Assembly: GCA_047495785.1 (NCBI GenBank)
Contig: JBLDXI010000030.1
Location: 496,001 to 560,000, forward strand
Direction of reading: 5' to 3'
From: Lepidodermella squamata
Lineage: Eukaryota > Gastrotricha
DNA length: 64,000 nt
Numbering within the stretch: position 1 is the first letter of the stretch; each line of letters starts with the position of its first letter. Of this stretch, positions 8,867 to 16,524 are shown in pieces. The translations under genes and the position numbers were made by a program. The notes below the pieces were generated by a model, which saw only the letters and a list, made by a program, of their open reading frames with translations, was not told where the DNA came from and did not search any database.

Positions 8867-10333
8867 CTAATCAATGATATTTTCTGCTTTTTCCCATGTA
8901 GGATGGTCATATCCTGCCCATTTAATTAAAACCATATCTTTCCCTTTAACTTTCTTCCTTTGTAATATTTGCTCAACTCGGTGAATACTGTTGTCATATA
9001 AATCACTCTCATTTATTTTAGATTTTAGTAACTCCTGCTCATAAAAACTTCCAACTACTTCCTCTCCGTCTAATGCTTTTAATTTATATGTTCTTGGATA
9101 TGTATCATTGACTTTTACTATTCTCAACAATTCTTCAGACCAATTTGGATGAAATCCTTTTTCAAAATGCTCTTTAATCCTACTAATCCTGACAATGTCA
9201 TTCAGCATGAATTTTGGCTTTTTCAATTTTGGCGAGGGATTAGGATAGAGACTTCGTAATACCCTTTCTTTGTTATTCGGATTTACTGCTTCTGACGGGG
9301 TCATCTTAATTGATCTATGATTCTTATTGTTATAAGCATCCAACAAAGTATCTAACATATTTATCCATCTTCGTGTATTTTCGAGAGTAAACCTCTTCCA
9401 CATCATAGTTTTAAGTGTTCTATTAAATCGCTCTATAATTGGGTTATGAAAGTTTTCATACGTCGAATATCTGATGACATCATTTGTTTTTAACCATTTT
9501 GTGAATATTGAGTTATAAAATTCACTACCTTCATCAACCCAAATATTGTTTGGTTTTCTGTTACTTTTATTTATAACAGTCATGAATGCGTCAAATACAG
9601 TTTTAGCATCTTTTGTTTTTAATGGGACAGCCCATGCATATTTTGAAAAGCAATCAATGATAGTTAAAAGATATTTGTAGCCATCATTGTCATCTGCCAA
9701 GTCAACCATGAAACATATATCCATTCCCCATGTTTCATCAACATCATGGAGGATAACCCTGCGTCTTGGAAATCGCTTTCTAACCGGTTTATGTAATTCA
9801 TCAGCTAGAATTGGGAAGTTTACTTTACTCGTTTCTAAAGGTTCGGAAAGATTAGGAACATGCTTGATTTTCTTAATCTTTTTAGTTTCATTTTTACTTA
9901 CTAGTTTTGGCTCTTCATAACTTACTTTCGTCTTTCGTTCACGAAGTGTCATTCCTTTTCCTTGAAACTTATCAGCTAAACCACCCTCTGTAAACGTTTT
10001 GTAAACAAAAGCTGCCATCAGTTTTTCATTACTATTTTTATTCGGATCCTTAGCAATTTTCAAAGCTTTTTCAGCCAAAATTCTATCAGATATTGTTCGT
10101 GGCTCCCTATCTCTATGAAAATAATAAGCTGCATCATGTTCCATTGCTGCTCTATCCAAATCATTTATGCCTTTGTATCCTTCGTTTATCCTTTGAATAA
10201 ATTTAGTGCCGGGGCCAGCATATGAATACTTGTTCGTATTGTTAAAACTACCTTTCCGCACATATTCACCGAAACCTGGAAAACTAGGTAAATGCAATTC
10301 GGTCGGCAAGTTATTAATTATCTGATCAAACAT
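8867..10333 (-). CDS. Phospholipase A2-like / integrase / chromodomain fusion (488 aa)
   Basis: Three domains in one chain. Residues 35-115 carry the parvovirus VP1-type PLA2 signature: calcium loop YAGPGT (38-43) and catalytic helix MEHDAAYY (H66-D67). Residues 200-350 are a retroviral-type integrase core with D205, D267 (WVDEGSEF) and E301 (NPIIERFNRTLK). Residues 449-488 are a chromodomain (HRVEQIL...IKWAGY...TWE). The usual N-terminal H2C2 zinc finger of Polinton integrases is not visible; the lipase sits in its place. A glycine-rich FQGKG segment at 123-127 resembles an adenain site and could free the lipase from the integrase. The ATG follows a TCTAG box by 13 nt, so expression is probably late, with the virion proteins. 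Confidence 0.95.
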   Translation of the reverse strand: MFDQIINNLPTELHLPSFPGFGEYVRKGSFNNTNKYSYAGPGTKFIQRINEGYKGINDLDRAAMEHDAAYYFHRDREPRTISDRILAEKALKIAKDPNKNSNEKLMAAFVYKTFTEGGLADKFQGKGMTLRERKTKVSYEEPKLVSKNETKKIKKIKHVPNLSEPLETSKVNFPILADELHKPVRKRFPRRRVILHDVDETWGMDICFMVDLADDNDGYKYLLTIIDCFSKYAWAVPLKTKDAKTVFDAFMTVINKSNRKPNNIWVDEGSEFYNSIFTKWLKTNDVIRYSTYENFHNPIIERFNRTLKTMMWKRFTLENTRRWINMLDTLLDAYNNKNHRSIKMTPSEAVNPNNKERVLRSLYPNPSPKLKKPKFMLNDIVRISRIKEHFEKGFHPNWSEELLRIVKVNDTYPRTYKLKALDGEEVVGSFYEQELLKSKINESDLYDNSIHRVEQILQRKKVKGKDMVLIKWAGYDHPTWEKAENIID

Positions 10334-10346
10334 TTCTGAAGTATAG

Positions 10347-10351
10347 CTAGA
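10347..10351 (-). promoter_or_regulatory. TCTAG late-type box (lipase-integrase gene)
   Basis: Reads TCTAG on the minus strand, with 13 nt to the ATG. Confidence 0.65.
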
Positions 10352-10390
10352 AGTTCAATGGTTTTAAAAAATCCTAATATTTTCTAAATT

Positions 10391-10395
10391 TCTAA
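10391..10395 (+). promoter_or_regulatory. TCTAA late-type box (ATPase gene)
   Basis: TCTAA variant, with 13 nt to the ATG at 10409. Confidence 0.5.
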
Positions 10396-10408
10396 TATAT
10401 TTATAAGA

Positions 10409-11110
10409 ATGATTAATTTCGATGATATAGTTTCCAAAGGCAGTAATAATTATATAAATCCAAATCCGTTTTTCCCACAGCATCCTGCTAGAATATTAAT
10501 TATCGGGCCTAGTAATTCAGGTAAAACTAATGATTTGCTGAACATCATACATAACTCATTTTTTCATAAAATATACGTTTATTCCAAAACACTTGATGAG
10601 GATAAGTATCAATTTCTAATAAATGTTCAACATCGGAAAGAAGAGGAATTAAAGAAATCGGGTATCTCCGAAAGTCTCATTCATTTTAGCACAGATTTAA
10701 AAGATGTAATACCTATGGAAGATCTGGATAAACGTTATCAACATCTATACATTTTTGATGATGTATGTTTAACCGAAAAGAAAAGTCAAGAAAAATACAT
10801 TGGCGATTTATATATAAGAAGTAGAAAATACAACTGCTCAGTTGTGTATTTATCTCAATCGTATTTCAAAGTTCCAAAAATAATCAGGGACAACGCTTTA
10901 TTCGTTGTGTTAAAGCATTTGAATGATTTTAGAGAGGTTAAAACTATTCATAACATATATGCATCCGAAATAGCAAGAGAAGACTTTATGAAAAAATATG
11001 AAGAAAGCATCAGCACTTACAATCGCCATGGTAGTTTCATTATTGATTGTAATTCCAGGCATAAGTTTCTGAAACTGAGAGCAAACTATGTAGGCATATT
11101 TCATTCGTAA
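10409..11110 (+). CDS. DNA-packaging ATPase, A32/FtsK-HerA type (233 aa)
   Basis: Pumps the genome into the capsid. Walker A is IIGPSNSGKT (about 30-39). Walker B is LYIFDDVC (about 113-120), with the paired aspartates. A YLSQSYF segment (about 150-156) fits the sensor region. Length is normal for Polinton ATPases (200-250 aa). First gene of a rightward virion cluster that runs to 17860 with gaps of a few tens of bases and some overlaps, all behind TCTAG/TCTAA boxes. It is divergent from the integrase gene. Confidence 0.95.
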   Translation: MINFDDIVSKGSNNYINPNPFFPQHPARILIIGPSNSGKTNDLLNIIHNSFFHKIYVYSKTLDEDKYQFLINVQHRKEEELKKSGISESLIHFSTDLKDVIPMEDLDKRYQHLYIFDDVCLTEKKSQEKYIGDLYIRSRKYNCSVVYLSQSYFKVPKIIRDNALFVVLKHLNDFREVKTIHNIYASEIAREDFMKKYEESISTYNRHGSFIIDCNSRHKFLKLRANYVGIFHS

Positions 11111-11113
11111 TTA

Positions 11114-11118
11114 TCTAG
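11114..11118 (+). promoter_or_regulatory. TCTAG late-type box (gene at 11140)
   Basis: TCTAG lies 21 nt before the ATG at 11140, the longest spacing of the set. Confidence 0.5.
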
Positions 11119-11139
11119 TCATTGATTAAAAACACTTTC

Positions 11140-12252
11140 ATGACGATCAAAGAACTAACAATACCCGAACAAATTCAAATTTTGAAAAATTTGGAAAAAC
11201 AGGAAAATCTGCACAATCAAAATATCGCCCTTGCCAATGGAGATACATACACTTTGAAGCATAAATATAACGTAGAAACCGAATTGAATCCTCTAGCATC
11301 CATTCAAAATGCGATCAAACAACGACCTGTTGTCAATTCTATAGAAAAATTGAATAATAATTTAACAAGAATGAAACCTGAGGTGATAGCCAAAGAAATA
11401 GCCCAAGAAGTTAAATCTGAACTAAAGCAACCTAAATTGGAACCTTCAAGCCCATTATCAAAAAGTGAGTCATCTGATAGAGATGAAACCACAAATGAAG
11501 AATATCAAAGTGCTCGAGAGCCTGAGATCGATATTAAAAGCATTAATGAGAATGTAATCAAGAAACATAATTTCCCCCTGGTTGATGACATTGAAGCTGA
11601 TAATATTGAAGATGTCATACATGATATATCTGAATATAATAAGAGGGTTTTAGGATCACGTTTAGCTACTTTGACACGTGGCGGTAAAAAAGAATCAGAG
11701 GAATACAATCAAATAAAATTCGAAATTGGAGAACTTAAAAAATACAGGTCAGCATTAGAGAAACTAACTGGGGAACAGAGTGGCAGCGGATTTGCTAAAC
11801 CAATTCCAAAAAATTTAATAAAATTTGGGAAATATTATGCTAAGATTAAAGATCTTGCGAGTAACAAATTATGCATTAGGAAGAAAAATAATGCGATAGT
11901 TTTTAATATGAATATAACCAATGGAGTAAAACATTTGTTATTCAAAAACTACGATCCAAAGAAGTACAACTATACGAATGAAGATATTGACGTGTATAAA
12001 GAAATAATAAGAAAGACCAATTTCGAACCTAAAAAACATTCCAAGGTAAATAGGGTTATAAAAGGAGAATCACTATTTCTGAATGTCAAGGATGCAAAAA
12101 CAAGACTATTACATTGCATTGGTGAAATAAAAGCCGGTAACAACAATAAAGAAATTAAAAATGAATTAGTATCCATAGCTGATTTACTTCTGAAACATAA
12201 AAATATCTCAGATGCAGAATACAAGAATGTTTGCACGTTCGCCGGCGTGTGA
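11140..12252 (+). CDS. Virion-cluster protein, probable Polinton PX-like (370 aa)
   Basis: I chose the ATG at 11140 (MTIKELTIPEQ); the reading frame is open a few codons further upstream but without an ATG. Residues 1-120 are helical. Residues 120-170 are acidic and Ser-rich with many Glu-Ser pairs, likely disordered. A QSGSGF segment, usable by an adenain-type protease (QxGx|G), follows at about 215. The C-terminal 150 residues are basic and globular (KLCIRKKNN, YDPKKYNYTNEDID). Position between ATPase and penton matches the variable large virion or core protein of Polintons. The family assignment rests on place and layout, not on a motif I can name firmly. Confidence 0.65.
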   Translation: MTIKELTIPEQIQILKNLEKQENLHNQNIALANGDTYTLKHKYNVETELNPLASIQNAIKQRPVVNSIEKLNNNLTRMKPEVIAKEIAQEVKSELKQPKLEPSSPLSKSESSDRDETTNEEYQSAREPEIDIKSINENVIKKHNFPLVDDIEADNIEDVIHDISEYNKRVLGSRLATLTRGGKKESEEYNQIKFEIGELKKYRSALEKLTGEQSGSGFAKPIPKNLIKFGKYYAKIKDLASNKLCIRKKNNAIVFNMNITNGVKHLLFKNYDPKKYNYTNEDIDVYKEIIRKTNFEPKKHSKVNRVIKGESLFLNVKDAKTRLLHCIGEIKAGNNNKEIKNELVSIADLLLKHKNISDAEYKNVCTFAGV

Positions 12253-12290
12253 ACGTTGGCACGTTTGCAATATTTGTAAATTCGCCAATA

Positions 12291-12295
12291 TCTAA
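12291..12295 (+). promoter_or_regulatory. TCTAA late-type box (penton gene)
   Basis: TCTAA variant just before the penton ATG at 12307. Confidence 0.4.
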
Positions 12296-12306
12296 CTTAA
12301 TACTAA

Positions 12307-13047
12307 ATGAGTATGATATTTTTGCCATTAGAAAATAATCAGAATAACAAGTCAACACTAAATAATACTATAGATCGCTATCTTAATCAAAAGATCAACT
12401 TTTCAGGACGGAAAATAGCTGTTTCCTATATTCATTTTTATGACACATTTCATAATGTTTCTGGGAAATATAATAACAACAAACTAAAATACATAACAGA
12501 AGGTGAAACATTTGAGGTTACATTTCCTGATGGGACCTATACTTACAAAGATTTTGATAATTACTTACACTTCTCCATGAAAAATAATAATCACTATTCC
12601 CTGGATAAGGAATCAGGGGTTGAAATTTATCCAATAAATCTCGTGGTAAATAGTGTATTTTCTTGTCTCAGCATTAGGATATCAGAGAAATCTAGCCTTT
12701 TAATAGAATCTGACGGGATTTCAAAATTTTTAGGAATCGAAATTGGAAATTACGATAGTGATTTCAATTCTCAGAAAATACCTGACATCACAATGGGGTT
12801 TGATACTTTATTTGTTCATTGCAATGTTGTTGATAATTCTATAATTCCTGAATATAACACAGTCATTTTCACATGTCCCATGAATAGGAGGTTCGGTGAG
12901 CATGTAAATATAACACCGAATGAAAAACGGTATTTAGATTGTAATAACGCAAATACGCAAAATATTAAAATCTGGCTGACAAACCAAGACGGATTGCCTA
13001 TTCACTTTGTTGAAAACAAATGGGGCATTGGATTGGATATTTTATGA
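12307..13047 (+). CDS. Minor capsid protein, penton-type single jelly roll (246 aa)
   Basis: Forms the capsid vertices with the major capsid protein. The chain is rich in beta-strand patterns: alternating hydrophobics around residues 30-120, then FLGIEIGNYDSDF, then a C-terminal strand WLTNQDGLPIHFVENKWGIG. The ending with W-G-I-G-L-D-I-L is like other Polinton pentons, which end on an aromatic-hydrophobic strand. Length is typical (about 230-280). No signal peptide or membrane helix. Its 3' neighbours are a small core protein and the major capsid protein, the standard order for adintovirus-like elements. Confidence 0.85.
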   Translation: MSMIFLPLENNQNNKSTLNNTIDRYLNQKINFSGRKIAVSYIHFYDTFHNVSGKYNNNKLKYITEGETFEVTFPDGTYTYKDFDNYLHFSMKNNNHYSLDKESGVEIYPINLVVNSVFSCLSIRISEKSSLLIESDGISKFLGIEIGNYDSDFNSQKIPDITMGFDTLFVHCNVVDNSIIPEYNTVIFTCPMNRRFGEHVNITPNEKRYLDCNNANTQNIKIWLTNQDGLPIHFVENKWGIGLDIL

Positions 13048-13051
13048 AATT

Positions 13052-13056
13052 TCTAG
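13052..13056 (+). promoter_or_regulatory. TCTAG late-type box (gene at 13069)
   Basis: TCTAG followed by TTTGATAATAAA and the ATG; 12-nt spacing. Confidence 0.7.
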
Positions 13057-13068
13057 TTTGATAATAAA

Positions 13069-13380
13069 ATGAAACAGAAATCTATAAAGGTTTATATTCA
13101 GGGTAGAGGATTTGCTGAAGTGAGTAGGCAATTATTAGGGAAATTAATTAGCATAGGTAGAGAACCAGTTCAGTCTTTATTAAAATCTGCTTTGAAATCT
13201 GGAAGTGAAACAGTAGGCGATAAATTGGGGAATTATGTAGCAGACGCAATTACTGAAAAATTAATTCCTGATTCAAAACAAAATATAAAAGCCATCGAAG
13301 AATTGGAAAATAAAATTAAAAAAGAGATTGCTGATTATAGTTCTGGTAAAGTCGTTGGCAAAGGGTTCAAAAAAATCTAG
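13069..13380 (+). CDS. Small amphipathic virion protein with protease sites, pVI-like (103 aa)
   Basis: Short basic protein with long amphipathic helices (residues 15-60) and a Lys/Glu-rich coiled stretch. Two glycine motifs match adenain cleavage logic: IQGR|G at residues 10-14 and VVGK|G at 95-99. Cleavage would leave a core of about 85 residues. This design, a precursor trimmed at both ends with an amphipathic lytic helix, is that of adenovirus pVI. Stop TAG at 13378-13380 is also part of the TCTAG box for the next gene. Confidence 0.6.
   Translation: MKQKSIKVYIQGRGFAEVSRQLLGKLISIGREPVQSLLKSALKSGSETVGDKLGNYVADAITEKLIPDSKQNIKAIEELENKIKKEIADYSSGKVVGKGFKKI
13376..13380 (+). promoter_or_regulatory. 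TCTAG late-type box (major capsid gene)
   Basis: Overlaps the stop codon of the upstream gene; 13 nt to the ATG at 13394. Confidence 0.7.
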
Positions 13381-13393
13381 TTATATTGATAAA

Positions 13394-14773
13394 ATGTTAC
13401 AGCAAGAAATCATTAACAATCTGTTTGAAACCAACGAAATTGATGACAGATTATTTGAGAAGAAGGTATGGACTGAAACTCCCGCGCAGAATTTCATTCA
13501 GGATAGTCAGAGCCAACCAAACAAATTAATTTTTTCAACGATAAACTTGAAAGACAATTTTCTATTAGTTCGGGAAGGGTACATTGAATTTCAGCTTCAC
13601 TTTGTCAGAAATAATGCTAAGGATTTTGCTGCTACTGATAAATACGCTATTCGCAATCATGTACTAAGTTTATTCGAATCAATTGAAATTCAAATTTCAG
13701 ACAGTGATCATAAAATTGAAGAATTGAGATTCACCGAACATTGGGCAAATATCAACTTCTTGTTAAAATGGAGTAAAGAATATGCTGAGACGTATGGAGA
13801 AGAATCGTTGTTTTCTAGGGATTGTCCATTGCCAAGAGCAACAAGAACACTTAGCGAAGATGTAACAGCTGATTCATTTGACGGATCCAAAGCTACTGCG
13901 AATAATGGCCTTATTGTAAGGAGTTCATTTGTAAAAAGTAACCAAATGATATGTACTCTGTTCTTGAAAGATCTTCCATTTTTCAATTCATTCAATGGTA
14001 TTTTCACCAAATCAAGATTCAGAATTATATTAACCCCGAATTATAGTAAAAGCCTAATATATGTCATTGCAGATGCAGCCACGGGTGAAACTGCTGGCAT
14101 GACATATAAAATATCGAAAGCAAATCTGATGATTCCAGAAGTTACGCTCATGAATAAAAATAAGTTGGAAGTTTTAGAAAAATTCAATTCAGGATTTTCA
14201 AAAGTTCACAAATGGATGTCGATCGAACCATTCCAATCACAGCAATTTGCAAATAATATTCAGAATATTCAATGGACAGTGTCAACAGAAATTAAGAAAC
14301 CAAATTACATTTATTTAGTATTAATTCCTGATTATACTGATACTGAAATACCTAAAAAATTAAACCAGATATACAACCTATGGAACATTACTTCATATTC
14401 TTTGTTGATTAATAACAAGGAAGCTTTTAATGAGTCAAATGTTAGTTTTAATTCATTGAAGGCCCATAAATTATATCAATATATAAAACAGAATATGTCT
14501 CAATCAGGTGACAGAGAAAGTTTAAATATAGGATCACAAATTTCATATCTTGATTTCTGCAATTTGTATAGAATCTTATGTTTCAATCTAAATGATATCG
14601 ATGCAAGTTCAATATATAATTCACGTGCTGATAATACTTGTTCAATCGTTTTCAAAGCTACTGTTGGAGCAGTTAATAAACCATTAGTAATTTATAGCTT
14701 TATTGAACGTGAAAAAGAAATCGCGTTTAATTATAAGCATGGAACTTTGGATATTTCTCTGCAAAGTCTATGA
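13394..14773 (+). CDS. Major capsid protein, double jelly roll (460 aa)
   Basis: Hexon-like coat protein. I chose the ATG at 13394 (MLQQEIINNLFETNE) because it lies 13 nt after a TCTAG box; an earlier in-frame ATG at 13328 would overlap the previous gene. The N-terminus FETNEIDDRLFEKKVWTE and the following strand-rich run NKLIFSTINLKDNFLLV are typical of adintovirus hexons. The chain divides into two strand-rich halves around residues 40-240 and 250-440. No frameshift. Length fits the family (450-650), at the short end. Confidence 0.93.
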   Translation: MLQQEIINNLFETNEIDDRLFEKKVWTETPAQNFIQDSQSQPNKLIFSTINLKDNFLLVREGYIEFQLHFVRNNAKDFAATDKYAIRNHVLSLFESIEIQISDSDHKIEELRFTEHWANINFLLKWSKEYAETYGEESLFSRDCPLPRATRTLSEDVTADSFDGSKATANNGLIVRSSFVKSNQMICTLFLKDLPFFNSFNGIFTKSRFRIILTPNYSKSLIYVIADAATGETAGMTYKISKANLMIPEVTLMNKNKLEVLEKFNSGFSKVHKWMSIEPFQSQQFANNIQNIQWTVSTEIKKPNYIYLVLIPDYTDTEIPKKLNQIYNLWNITSYSLLINNKEAFNESNVSFNSLKAHKLYQYIKQNMSQSGDRESLNIGSQISYLDFCNLYRILCFNLNDIDASSIYNSRADNTCSIVFKATVGAVNKPLVIYSFIEREKEIAFNYKHGTLDISLQSL

Positions 14774-14781
14774 AAAGAAAA

Positions 14782-14786
14782 TCTAG
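14782..14786 (+). promoter_or_regulatory. TCTAG late-type box (gene at 14799)
   Basis: TCTAG with 12 nt to the ATG. Confidence 0.7.
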
Positions 14787-14798
14787 TCTTCCAATAAA

Positions 14799-15416
14799 AT
14801 GAGTAGATATTTTGAATATGAAATTCCTCTGTCTGATGGGCAAATTCAAAAATTACAATCAGGGATAAATAATAGGAAATGCATAACATTGCTAATAAGT
14901 AAGAAAGATATTCATTCAAAAACTAACTTGAAAAAAGTGTTCCTTACGAAATCCCAAATCAATAAAATAGAAAAACATAGAACTATGAACACGGGAGTGG
15001 AAGTACAATTTAGCCTTTCACAGTTAAAAAAGAACCAAACAGGCGGAATGATTCCTTTACTGCCGATATTAGCGAAAGTTGGATCAATTGCTGCCCCATT
15101 GGCCATTTCTGCAGTATCTGGTTTAGTCAATTCAGCTGCTAATGCAATAGGCAATAAACTTGCAGGGAATGGCGTAACTGAAAATGTGAATCTCAATATT
15201 CCTAAAAAGGATTTGGCTGAGATTATCAAATACATTGATGTTTTGGAAAATAAAAATATACTACCTGGCGGATCTAAATCAGCATCTGAGAAAGATATTG
15301 AACAGAGTGGCGGCGCATTTGTTCTACCGCTGATTGCTAGTTTATTGGGTACGTTTTTACCCACATTATTCCAGAAAGGAAATGGCATATATTTGCCATG
15401 GGAGTCAAAAAACTGA
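14799..15416 (+). CDS. Membrane-active core protein precursor, pX/pVI-like (205 aa)
   Basis: Two glycine-glycine motifs start hydrophobic segments: QTGG|MIPLLPIL (residues 80-90) and QSGG|AFVLPLIA (169-180). LAGN|G (121-125) gives a third candidate protease site. The hydrophobic parts, 84-118 and 173-192, are the kind of melittin-like or pX-like peptides that adenain releases in adenovirus and that adintoviruses also encode. The C-terminus FQKGNGIYLPWESKN is family-like. Probable role: genome condensation and membrane disruption during entry. The end overlaps the protease gene by 19 nt. Confidence 0.75.
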   Translation: MSRYFEYEIPLSDGQIQKLQSGINNRKCITLLISKKDIHSKTNLKKVFLTKSQINKIEKHRTMNTGVEVQFSLSQLKKNQTGGMIPLLPILAKVGSIAAPLAISAVSGLVNSAANAIGNKLAGNGVTENVNLNIPKKDLAEIIKYIDVLENKNILPGGSKSASEKDIEQSGGAFVLPLIASLLGTFLPTLFQKGNGIYLPWESKN

Positions 15417-15853
15417 AAAAATTCTTCCCTCTTTCAAATAGGCAAATTGATAATATTTTATCTATGAAATTGGGGAGAGAATACAGCGGATGCTTTCCGC
15501 GAGATGGCCTACCGTATGTTTTGAAAAATGGTTATTATGTCATAAATTTAGATAATCAATCTGGAACGCATTGGGTATGCATGCAAGTGACTGATAGCAA
15601 TATAGTTTATTTTGATAGCTTCGGATTTATATGCCCAAATGAAATAATAGTTAGAAAAGCTGCGAGGGATATATATTACAACACCCATGAGATTCAAAAT
15701 ATGAAATCGGTGGCCTGCGGTTTTTACTGTATCTATTTTTTGTGTGAATTGTACAGAGGCCGAGATAAACTTGAGATACTGCTGGATTTCGAGAACAATA
15801 ACAATCTCTCGAACGACTTGAAATTGATGAAATGGTTTAATGATAACTTCTAG
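15398..15853 (+). CDS. Maturation cysteine protease, adenain type (151 aa)
   Basis: Processes capsid and core precursors. Catalytic residues are visible in order: His in SGTHWVCMQV, Asp in VYFDSFG, and Cys in SVACGFYCIYF. Length is shorter than adenovirus protease (about 200) but normal for Polinton PRO. The gene starts inside the last codons of the membrane-active precursor gene, so the two are probably co-translated from one late mRNA. Glycine-type cleavage sites (IQGRG, VVGKG, QTGG, QSGG, LAGNG) occur in its neighbours. Confidence 0.95.
   Translation: MGVKKLKKFFPLSNRQIDNILSMKLGREYSGCFPRDGLPYVLKNGYYVINLDNQSGTHWVCMQVTDSNIVYFDSFGFICPNEIIVRKAARDIYYNTHEIQNMKSVACGFYCIYFLCELYRGRDKLEILLDFENNNNLSNDLKLMKWFNDNF
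15849..15853 (+). promoter_or_regulatory. TCTAG late-type box (zinc-ribbon gene)
   Basis: Overlaps the protease stop codon; 13 nt to the ATG at 15867. Confidence 0.65.
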
Positions 15854-15866
15854 TTAGAATGTAAGA

Positions 15867-15998
15867 ATGTTTTGTATGAAATGTAAAATCGTTACTGGGA
15901 ATGCTAATGAGCAAATTGCATATACAAAAAATAAGAAAAAAGTCTTAAAATGTATATGCATTTTATGCAAGTCCAAAAAGTGTAAATTTATTACTTGA
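15867..15998 (+). CDS. 43-aa zinc-ribbon protein, DUF5679-like
   Basis: Tiny protein with MFCMKC at the start and KCICILCKSKKC at the end, giving two CxxC-type pairs for one zinc ion and a Lys-rich tail. Very short MxCxKC...CxxCgxKK proteins of this kind occur in many large DNA viruses and virophages; function unknown. A TCTAG box sits 13 nt before the ATG, which supports it being a real gene despite its size. Confidence 0.7.
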   Translation: MFCMKCKIVTGNANEQIAYTKNKKKVLKCICILCKSKKCKFIT

Positions 15999-16029
15999 AG
16001 CTTTGTTACTGTTATTAGGTAAGTTGCTA

Positions 16030-16524
16030 ATGGAAAGAAAAATGACTGATGAAGAGCTTTTCGATTTGCATTACAAAATCGATAGAAGTGGGTCATATGA
16101 AAACCTTGCACACAAATATATGACTTGCGAAGTTTGCAACATTGATCTATTTCCTGATTATCATGAAAATTTCAATATTTGTACGTCTTGCGGCCGATGC
16201 TATCCTTATTGTAATCCTGAAGGTAGCACCAGGTTTTCGCCGCCTTACAAAAGGGCGTGGCATATCATGTCTGTTATCAGAAAGCATGACTTACACATTA
16301 ATGGTAATGAGCAAGACAAAATCATGAATTTATACAAAGAATTAGATAGACTATATTTCAAGAAATTTCCAAAGAAAAATATGATACATATACTATTTGT
16401 GTTACAATATATGTGTAAAAAATTAGGCTTTGTACATATAGCCCAAAGAATCAAGATTATAAAAAATGAAAAACTTTTGAAAAAATGGGACGATAAATTA
16501 AATCTAGTATTTAACCAAGAATGA
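16030..16524 (+). CDS. Zinc-ribbon protein, possible VLTF3-like late transcription factor (164 aa)
   Basis: The start is uncertain: ATG 16030 gives MERKMTDEELF, while ATG 16003 would add a hydrophobic MLLLLGKLL. Cys33-x2-Cys36 and Cys51-x2-Cys54 (CTSCGRC) form a zinc ribbon. A PPYKRAWHI motif follows, then a helical C-terminus with FPKKNMIHILFVLQYM. Zinc ribbon plus YKR plus helical tail is the plan of poxvirus-type VLTF3, which controls late genes in NCLDVs and some Polinton-like viruses. If so it is the natural partner of the TCTAG boxes. The assignment is by layout only. Confidence 0.55.
   Translation: MERKMTDEELFDLHYKIDRSGSYENLAHKYMTCEVCNIDLFPDYHENFNICTSCGRCYPYCNPEGSTRFSPPYKRAWHIMSVIRKHDLHINGNEQDKIMNLYKELDRLYFKKFPKKNMIHILFVLQYMCKKLGFVHIAQRIKIIKNEKLLKKWDDKLNLVFNQE
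16503..16507 (+). promoter_or_regulatory. TCTAG late-type box (fibre gene)
   Basis: Lies inside the end of the upstream gene; 13 nt to the ATG at 16521. Confidence 0.65.
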
